DNA from: Vibrio gazogenes
Lineage (GTDB): Bacteria; Pseudomonadota; Gammaproteobacteria; Enterobacterales; Vibrionaceae
Direction: 5' to 3'
Length of the DNA: 64,000 bases
NCBI RefSeq assembly: GCF_023920225.1
Contig: NZ_CP092587.1
Location: forward strand, 2,170,001 to 2,234,000
Made by a program: the position numbers and the translations under genes
Shown here: positions 58,308-64,000 of the stretch, piece after piece
Layout: the number at the start of each line of letters is the position of its first letter
How positions within the stretch are numbered: the first letter of the stretch is position 1
The notes under the pieces: model-generated
Seen by the model: the letters and a program-made list of their open reading frames with translations, nothing else
The model's database searches: none
What the model was told of the DNA's origin: nothing

Positions 58308-59390
58308 ATGATTACTGCTGAAGCGGTTATTGATTTAAATGCATTAAGGAATAACTTCACCTTATTAAAATCCCACTGTGAAAGTGACACCAAACTGATT
58401 GCAGTGTTAAAAGGTGATGCTTACGGACACAACGCTGTCCAAGTCGCACGCGCATTACCACATGCCGATATGTTTGCCGTCTCTCGGATTGAAGAAGCGA
58501 TTGAATTACGTTCAGCAGATATTCTTCAACCCATCTTATTATTGGAAGGTTGTTTCTGCTCGGAAGATCTCCAACTGGCTGCACAACTCAATTTTCACAC
58601 CACGATCCACTGTATTGAGCAACTACAAGATTTCGAACGAACGCCACTGACGCACCATATTTCGGTTTGGTTAAAGTTAGATACAGGGATGCACCGCCTC
58701 GGTGTTCAGGCCGATGAAATCAACACTTACATCACTCGCTTGGAAAAAAGCGGTAAAGTCGCTGGTGATGTTGGCTTCATCAGCCATTTCAGCTGTGCTG
58801 ACGACCTGAATTCGCATTCAACACGGGCTCAGCTTGAACATTTTCAGACTCATACGCAACCGTACCCAGGGATGAAAACACTGGCTAACTCAGCCGGCAT
58901 TCTGTATTGGCCCGATACTCACTTTGACGCGGTCCGTGCTGGGATTGCCTTATATGGCATTGCTCCGAGTATTCATGAAATCGGTCAACAACGTCATTTA
59001 GATCCGGTGATGACATTACAGTCCAAGTTAATTGCCGTTCGTCGGCATCAGGCAAACCAACCAGTCGGCTATGGTGAAAACTGGACATCTGATCGAGACA
59101 CCTATATGGGTGTGGTTGCAATGGGCTATGGTGACGGCTATCCGAGATCGGCCCCGAACGGCACGCCCGTCTATATTAATGGCCGTATTGTGCCGATTTC
59201 CGGTCGGATATCCATGGATATGATCACCGTCGATCTGGGACCGAACGCAACCGATCAGGTTGGAGATCCCGTTGAACTTTGGGGGAAACATGTACCGGTC
59301 GAGCAAGTTGCCAAATTAGTCGGAACAATCCCATATGAGCTGGTGATTCAACTGACCCGACGCGTTGTCAGAACCTTTATCAATGAATAA
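58308..59390 (+). CDS. alr: Alanine racemase
   Basis: A 360-residue fold-type III PLP enzyme. The cofactor lysine is Lys35 in AVLKGDAYGHNAVQVA; the second catalytic base tyrosine lies in the region of AMGYGDGYPRSAPNG, and SMDMITVDLG is the conserved C-terminal segment. There is no signal peptide, so this is the cytoplasmic Alr type and not the periplasmic broad-spectrum racemase of vibrios. The ATG at 58308 follows CAGGAAC. Whether another alr exists by dnaB, as is usual, cannot be seen. Its position between D-amino acid and pyroglutamate genes suggests a catabolic role, with L-Ala and D-Ala interconversion feeding the aminotransferase. Confidence 0.93.
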   Translation: MITAEAVIDLNALRNNFTLLKSHCESDTKLIAVLKGDAYGHNAVQVARALPHADMFAVSRIEEAIELRSADILQPILLLEGCFCSEDLQLAAQLNFHTTIHCIEQLQDFERTPLTHHISVWLKLDTGMHRLGVQADEINTYITRLEKSGKVAGDVGFISHFSCADDLNSHSTRAQLEHFQTHTQPYPGMKTLANSAGILYWPDTHFDAVRAGIALYGIAPSIHEIGQQRHLDPVMTLQSKLIAVRRHQANQPVGYGENWTSDRDTYMGVVAMGYGDGYPRSAPNGTPVYINGRIVPISGRISMDMITVDLGPNATDQVGDPVELWGKHVPVEQVAKLVGTIPYELVIQLTRRVVRTFINE

Positions 59391-59409
59391 AAAATCACGA
59401 CATTGCCAG

Positions 59410-60162
59410 TTACATCGACTGAACGACAGCCGATGACTGCAATGTCTGATGAATCTTCGCTGCAAACTCAAGTGCATGGGCACCATCACCATGAATACAG
59501 ATGGTATCGGCTTGAATCTCGACCCACTGCCCGTCGGTAGCCCGAACTTTACCTTGGCAGACCATATCAAGCACCTGATTTAAAGCTGCATCGTCATGAT
59601 CAATCAAAGCATCGGGTCGGTCGCGTGGGGTTAACGTCCCGTCAGGCTGGTAAGTGCGATCTGCGAAAACTTCATGCGCCACACGCAGCCCTTCGCTTTC
59701 CGCGGCGCGGATCAGTGCACTACCGGATAATCCATACAATACCAACGTTGGGTCAATATCTTTCACCGCCCGGGCAATTGCGCCTGCCAGTAACGCATCC
59801 TGAGCCGCCATATTGTATAACGCCCCATGCGGTTTCACATGATGTAAATGCCCGCCGGCAGCACGAACAAAACCATGTAACGCGCCAATCTGATAAACCA
59901 CCATGTCATAGGCTTCCTGAGGCGTAATTGCCATGATCCGACGACCAAAGCCGACGAGATCCGGTAATCCCGGATGTGCCCCAATGGATAAACGTTTCTC
60001 TAGTGCATATCTGACCGTCTCGCGCATGACACTCGGATCACCGGCATGAAAGCCACAAGCAATATTGACCGAACTGACAAAATCCATCAGTGCGACATCA
60101 TTGCCGAGTGAATACACGCCAAAACTTTCTCCCATATCACAATTCAGATCAACGCTGTTCAT
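59410..60162 (-). CDS. pxpA: 5-oxoprolinase subunit A
   Basis: A 250-residue LamB/YcsF-family protein. The start reads [19 protein letters not shown], followed by [13 protein letters not shown] with conserved metal- or substrate-binding residues, [27 protein letters not shown] and [13 protein letters not shown], all diagnostic. With PxpB and PxpC it forms the ATP-dependent 5-oxoprolinase that opens pyroglutamate to L-glutamate. GAGGAC precedes the ATG, 52 bp after pxpC. It is convergent with alr (19 bp between stop codons). Confidence 0.95.
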   Translation of the reverse strand: MNSVDLNCDMGESFGVYSLGNDVALMDFVSSVNIACGFHAGDPSVMRETVRYALEKRLSIGAHPGLPDLVGFGRRIMAITPQEAYDMVVYQIGALHGFVRAAGGHLHHVKPHGALYNMAAQDALLAGAIARAVKDIDPTLVLYGLSGSALIRAAESEGLRVAHEVFADRTYQPDGTLTPRDRPDALIDHDDAALNQVLDMVCQGKVRATDGQWVEIQADTICIHGDGAHALEFAAKIHQTLQSSAVVQSM

Positions 60163-60214
60163 ATTGTCCTCACGGCTTAACTCGGTTTGATAACTGGACG
60201 CTTGGTCTTCCCGT

Positions 60215-61156
60215 TCAGCGGGCAGTCAGTGCCAATGTCACACGTTGTAAATAACGTGCCTGAATGTCGGCAGCCATCCGTGCCTCAGCCAAAGAGACCG
60301 GCTGAAAATACACCGACTCACCCGGGCGCAGTTGACCTAAACGCCACAAATCACTGTCAATCACGACAGCCATTCTCGGGTATCCCCCACTGGTCTGCCC
60401 TTCTGCTGCCAGAATAATCGGTTGCCCATCCGGAGGCAATTGAATCACCCCGGGGAAAACCGCATGAGATAGAAGTTTGATCTCAGATTGCGCCTCAATC
60501 GGTGCACCTTCAAGCCGGAATCCCATTCGATTACTCTGGGGACTCACTTGCCACGCAGTGGTGAAAAACCGTGCTTGAGCATGGGGAGAATAATGACCGA
60601 ATTCAGGGCCGGTACAGACACGAATGATGGCATCGGGTATCGGCAATAAAAGACCAACACGTTCACTGACCACCGCATCATTAATGCCGTGCCGTTCTCC
60701 GACAAACAGCCGATCACCTTTCTGCAACGACCGGCCATCCATCCCACCGAAACCAGCCTGTAAATCGGTTGCAGCCGATCCCATCACCAGCGGCACATTA
60801 ATCCCGCCTTGAATCGCCAGATAAGTACACAATCCCCGCTTAGATATCTTGAGCCGTAAACGCTGTCCGGCATGGGCACAGTAACGCCATCCCGGATAAA
60901 CAGGCTCATCATCTAACCGGGCAAAACAATCGGCACCAGTCAGCGCAAAACAGACATCGCTTTGAAAGAGAAACACGCTGGCCCCGAACATGATTTCCAA
61001 CCCTGCGGTATCGTCGGGGTTACCGACCAGTCGATTGGCAATCGTCAACGCCAGACCATCGAGCGCACCCGCGCGGGATACACCTTGATGACGAAATTTC
61101 TCACGTCCCAAATCCTGCACACTCACCAGCGGTCCGGTTTGTAGCACTTCAATCAT
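60215..61156 (-). CDS. pxpC: 5-oxoprolinase subunit C
   Basis: A 313-residue protein of the biotin-dependent carboxyltransferase / KipA family. It starts [20 protein letters not shown] and continues with [35 protein letters not shown], and [12 protein letters not shown], and ends in [20 protein letters not shown]. The second of two adjacent ATG codons (61156) has GGAGG at the best distance. It overlaps the pxpB stop, so translation is likely coupled. PxpB and PxpC phosphorylate the ring-opened intermediate passed from PxpA by the accepted model. Confidence 0.93.
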   Translation of the reverse strand: MIEVLQTGPLVSVQDLGREKFRHQGVSRAGALDGLALTIANRLVGNPDDTAGLEIMFGASVFLFQSDVCFALTGADCFARLDDEPVYPGWRYCAHAGQRLRLKISKRGLCTYLAIQGGINVPLVMGSAATDLQAGFGGMDGRSLQKGDRLFVGERHGINDAVVSERVGLLLPIPDAIIRVCTGPEFGHYSPHAQARFFTTAWQVSPQSNRMGFRLEGAPIEAQSEIKLLSHAVFPGVIQLPPDGQPIILAAEGQTSGGYPRMAVVIDSDLWRLGQLRPGESVYFQPVSLAEARMAADIQARYLQRVTLALTAR

Positions 61157-61814
61157 CATCGACCTCCGCCACCGTGAACGTGACCCGATCCCCCGGTAAC
61201 CAGAAGGAAGGTTGTGTGCGCTGTGGATCAAACAAAACCACGTCCGTACGTCCAATCACTTGCCAGCCTCCGGGAGAGGCATTGGGATAAACACCAGTTT
61301 GAGCACCACCAATTGCGACGGAACCAACTGGAATTTTTGTCCGGGGGGAATGATGTCGGGGTGTATGCAGTGCTTCAGGTAACCCGCCAAGGTAAGCAAA
61401 CCCCGGCTGAAAACCTAAAAAATAAACGCGATATTCAGCCTCAGTATAAAGACGAATCACCGCTTCAATACTCAATCCGGCATGATCCGCAACATGTGCC
61501 AAATCAGGACCGGCTTCTCCACCGAATGTCACGGCTATTTCCAGTTGCCGTCCATCGATCGATACCATATCGTCACTCGCCCAATAGTGATCGAACAACG
61601 CACAAATATGGTCATATTCATCTGACCCGTTGGCGATTATATTTGGCTGAATACGAACCGTCAGATTATTCATACCGGGGACAACATCGACCATTTCAGG
61701 TCTGGTTCTAAGCTGTTCCGCCATGGCCCAGATTTTCTGTTGCTGAGGTAATGTCACCGGTTCCGGTGCCTGAAGCACGTAGCTGTGCTCTCCTAACTGA
61801 TATATGTCAGGCAT
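61149..61814 (-). CDS. pxpB: 5-oxoprolinase subunit B
   Basis: A 221-residue KipI-family protein and the first gene of the pxp operon. Recognisable are VVPGMNNLTVRI, VTFGGEAGPDLAHVADHAGLS, YRVYFLGFQPGFAYLGGLPEAL, TPRHHSPRTKIPVGSVAIGG and TGVYPNASPGGWQVIGRT. The ATG at 61814 has AAGGA upstream and gives the usual short N-terminus; the longer frame adds 26 residues without homology. Forms a complex with PxpC. No regulator or transporter gene of the pxp locus (for example a DUF969/DUF979 pair) is adjacent. Confidence 0.93.
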   Translation of the reverse strand: MPDIYQLGEHSYVLQAPEPVTLPQQQKIWAMAEQLRTRPEMVDVVPGMNNLTVRIQPNIIANGSDEYDHICALFDHYWASDDMVSIDGRQLEIAVTFGGEAGPDLAHVADHAGLSIEAVIRLYTEAEYRVYFLGFQPGFAYLGGLPEALHTPRHHSPRTKIPVGSVAIGGAQTGVYPNASPGGWQVIGRTDVVLFDPQRTQPSFWLPGDRVTFTVAEVDDD

Positions 61815-61931
61815 CTGCCCGGGTCCTTTCACTCGAAGTTCCCTCCATGTTAGTGATATCGAACAGGACAGAATCGACACGATGACAATCAAAATCAGAA
61901 AAATACATTGATTGGCTTTGGTGTGTTGATC

Positions 61932-63521
61932 TTAAATGATGTTTCTGACCGAATGACGATGAATAAAGGCTTTAACCTCTTCAATCGGCATCGCTCTGGC
62001 GTAATACCATCCTTGCCCGATCACCTCGATATCTCGTTTACGCAAATACTCAACTTGTTCGAGAGTTTCAATCCCCTCCAACACAATCGTGACATCCTCA
62101 AATCCTTCCAGCAGATCTAACATCATGTTCACAGTTCGTCCAGCAATCGTGTCAGTCCCCAACGCACTGGTAAACATACGGTCAATCTTGATCTCATCCG
62201 TATAGATATCACTCAACCACGACAAATTCGAGTATCCCGTCCCGAAATCGTCAAGTGATACACGGAAATGATGCATCCGGAGCGTGTCACACACGGAAAC
62301 AACATCCTGACAACCAAATGATGAGCGTTCGGTAATTTCAAACATAATCTGATTGACATTGACTGAATACTTTTTCACAAGCTCACTCACGCGCTCAATG
62401 AAAGCCTTGTTCAGGTACTCATCTACGGCCAAGTTGATGCTCAAAGTGTATTCCGGATATTGTTGTAAAACTCGCGCCATATCTTGAATCGACTGCTCGA
62501 TAACAAATAGTGTCAACTGTCGAATCTGCTTCGTCTGTTCCGCCAGAGGAATAAAGACCTCAGGGCTGATCGTTCCCAACAGGGAATCATGCCAGCGACA
62601 TAACACTTCAAACCCTTGAACCCGTTCATCTCTCAGCACAAATTTAGGTTGATATACCAACGAGAGTTGCCGATGCGTAATCGCCTTACGCAAGCGACTT
62701 TTCAACTGTTTTCCCTGGGAGGCGGGTATTCCCCAGACTTTATAACTGAGCAAGATAAAGAGGATAACAACCACAAAAGCAATCAGGATCGGACCATTCA
62801 AAACATGATAGAAAAAAGGATGATTATCTCTGACCAACACACAGATCGATGGTTTATGATGACACTGTTTCTCAATCAGCAAGCTAGACAAACGCCCGTC
62901 CGGTTTAATTCCCGATAACGTCGTATCGCCCAACCGTTCAAAAACATGCTTCAGGTTCGAGCTGCGGATTTCAACCGTGTAATTGGTCGAAATATCAAAC
63001 CCTTCAAAGGCTCGCGGGGCGGTCATCGCAATCACATTATCACGAAAAGTCAGATCAATCAGAACATGATGCGGTAATGATTCAAACGGGTAATTTTTGA
63101 CAAAAGAATAACCATTTGACATATATTGTGCGTTAGGTAATTGGAGCGGATGCGCTAGTTTTTTGAGCACCAGGCACTGAATCATTCCCCCCTCAATCCG
63201 ACCAATATCGGCAATAAAATGGTTGACATGCAGAATATCCTGCATCAAATTTTCGTCTTCCTGACTACATGGAACCGTATCACTGTCAGCCAACAACTGT
63301 ATCGCTTCGCCCAATTGCGTTGCGATTTGGCTGGCATGACTGAGGGTTAGATAAGCAATACTTTTCATTTCTTCACGATGAAATGTCGTCATCATCATCT
63401 GTGCAAAAATGCCAAGAAAGAGGATCGTGAGAAAAACCAATTGCATCGGTTGCTTCAAAGCCAAGACATATGATCTGAATTTACTTGCCTTGCGCAGCTT
63501 GTCGGATGAATGCTCTGTCAT
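61932..63521 (-). CDS. CSS-type EAL phosphodiesterase
   Basis: A 529-residue inner-membrane enzyme that should cut c-di-GMP. Helices at about 26-44 and 243-260 flank a CSS-like periplasmic sensor with Cys85 (reading CSQ instead of CSS) and Cys116. Such domains sense thiol-disulfide state in E. coli Pdc proteins. The EAL domain has EVLCRW in place of EAL (Glu305), an Asn in SINLAVDEYL, EITERS, DDFGTGYSNLSWL, EIKIDR and LEGIET, so every metal and catalytic position I can check is present. The ATG at 63521 has AGGA six bases upstream. It is monocistronic, downstream of an AT-rich 479-bp region. Confidence 0.9.
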   Translation of the reverse strand: MTEHSSDKLRKASKFRSYVLALKQPMQLVFLTILFLGIFAQMMMTTFHREEMKSIAYLTLSHASQIATQLGEAIQLLADSDTVPCSQEDENLMQDILHVNHFIADIGRIEGGMIQCLVLKKLAHPLQLPNAQYMSNGYSFVKNYPFESLPHHVLIDLTFRDNVIAMTAPRAFEGFDISTNYTVEIRSSNLKHVFERLGDTTLSGIKPDGRLSSLLIEKQCHHKPSICVLVRDNHPFFYHVLNGPILIAFVVVILFILLSYKVWGIPASQGKQLKSRLRKAITHRQLSLVYQPKFVLRDERVQGFEVLCRWHDSLLGTISPEVFIPLAEQTKQIRQLTLFVIEQSIQDMARVLQQYPEYTLSINLAVDEYLNKAFIERVSELVKKYSVNVNQIMFEITERSSFGCQDVVSVCDTLRMHHFRVSLDDFGTGYSNLSWLSDIYTDEIKIDRMFTSALGTDTIAGRTVNMMLDLLEGFEDVTIVLEGIETLEQVEYLRKRDIEVIGQGWYYARAMPIEEVKAFIHRHSVRNII

Positions 63522-63900
63522 ATAAAATCCTAGTTTACGACTTCCGTCCTTAGGTAGTACCAACCGAGTAGCCCTCCCGACTCTATACAATCATCATACT
63601 GATTATTTTCGTACTTAATGACAGTTTAGTTCACGAAATTCAATACAACCTATATCGGATCATCATGAGATGACTGGGAATTATTGTAAGATTCTATACT
63701 AAAAATGTTCATTATTTGAATCATATGCACAAATTCACTGAGTAATCTCTCAGTTTCTTCGCTTTAGCGTGCTCTCTTTCAATCAGGGTATACTCGCATC
63801 ATACATGATAATTGCCCCCCTCTCCCGAGCACCGAATTGGGTGTTCATCACTGATGAAACGATCCACACTGGTTTCAGAGACCATCATTCACAAACATCA

Positions 63901-63931
63901 ATTGACATATGTCAATATTCTCATTTATAGT
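63901..63931 (+). promoter_or_regulatory. Strong promoter with palindromic operator, pointing off the window
   Basis: ATTGACATATGTCAAT (63901-63916) is a perfect 16-bp palindrome that contains TTGACA (63902-63907). TATAGT at 63926-63931 lies 18 bp on, making a near-consensus sigma-70 promoter whose -35 is covered by the palindrome. Its gene begins near or beyond 64000. Between 63522 and 63900 I see nothing else. Confidence 0.6.
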
Positions 63932-64000
63932 GACTATCAGCGACAACAAATTACATGAACATCCTGTATTTGTTGCCAGCATGACATAAACACAATGACA

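Overview
The window reads as a chromosomal segment from a gamma-proteobacterium of the Vibrionaceae. The grounds are recognisable Vibrio-type protein sequences and gene orders: ackA-pta next to yfbV, serS-rarA-lolA, a scrA/scrR/scrB/scrK sucrose locus, many c-di-GMP and phosphorelay proteins, and Fur boxes of the ATGATAATCAT type. Genus-level placement is inference from remembered families, since no search could be run. No rRNA, tRNA or CRISPR array was seen. The left edge cuts an acyltransferase gene; the right edge ends just downstream of a strong promoter whose gene lies outside.

Layout. 0-10 kb: envelope and accessory genes, comprising a partial acyltransferase, a DUF1295 protein and a sterol-desaturase-type hydroxylase in one operon, a Fur-boxed small secreted protein, a secreted alpha/beta hydrolase, a Fur-boxed DUF2061 protein, the ABC-F protein YbiT, a DUF1883 protein and an S41 lipoprotein peptidase followed by a gene remnant. 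10-20 kb: an RstB-like histidine kinase whose response regulator gene is wrecked by an internal deletion, then the housekeeping block serS, rarA, lolA, a YecA-like SEC-C protein, dusC and a diguanylate cyclase. 20-28 kb: a palindromic IS200/IS605-like remnant, a three-gene ABC importer of the TrpXYZ type, yfbV, ackA, pta and a glutathionyl-hydroquinone reductase.

28.9-34.5 kb is the sucrose locus (scrK, scrB, scrR, scrA), with two matching LacI-type operators and a likely CRP site. 34.5-39.7 kb holds an OmpR-family two-component system with an 11-bp direct repeat in its promoter, an iron-chelate type ABC permease/ATPase pair without its binding protein but with a Fur-overlapped promoter, and thiD. 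39.7-46.6 kb is a seven-gene signalling cluster on the minus strand: HPt, receiver-HDOD, receiver, CheC-like phosphatase, two soluble histidine kinases and a receiver with a degenerate HD-GYP domain. 46.8-54 kb has ytfG/ytfH (qorB and its HxlR regulator) and a complete RND efflux operon. 54.5-61.8 kb brings together D-amino-acid and 5-oxoproline catabolism: dgcN-dgcA-D-amino acid aminotransferase, an alanine racemase, and pxpBCA. A CSS-type EAL phosphodiesterase closes the window.

How the parts fit: sucrose uptake and the ackA-pta overflow path feed central carbon; the D-glutamate, D-alanine and pyroglutamate genes look like scavenging of peptidoglycan- or protein-derived nitrogen; a cyclase, a phosphodiesterase, a degenerate HD-GYP protein and the phosphorelay suggest investment in surface or lifestyle switching. 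The most unusual items are the phosphorelay cluster with its degenerate output, the D-Glu/5-oxoproline neighbourhood with a 950-bp regulatory gap, and the orphaned kinase beside a deleted regulator.
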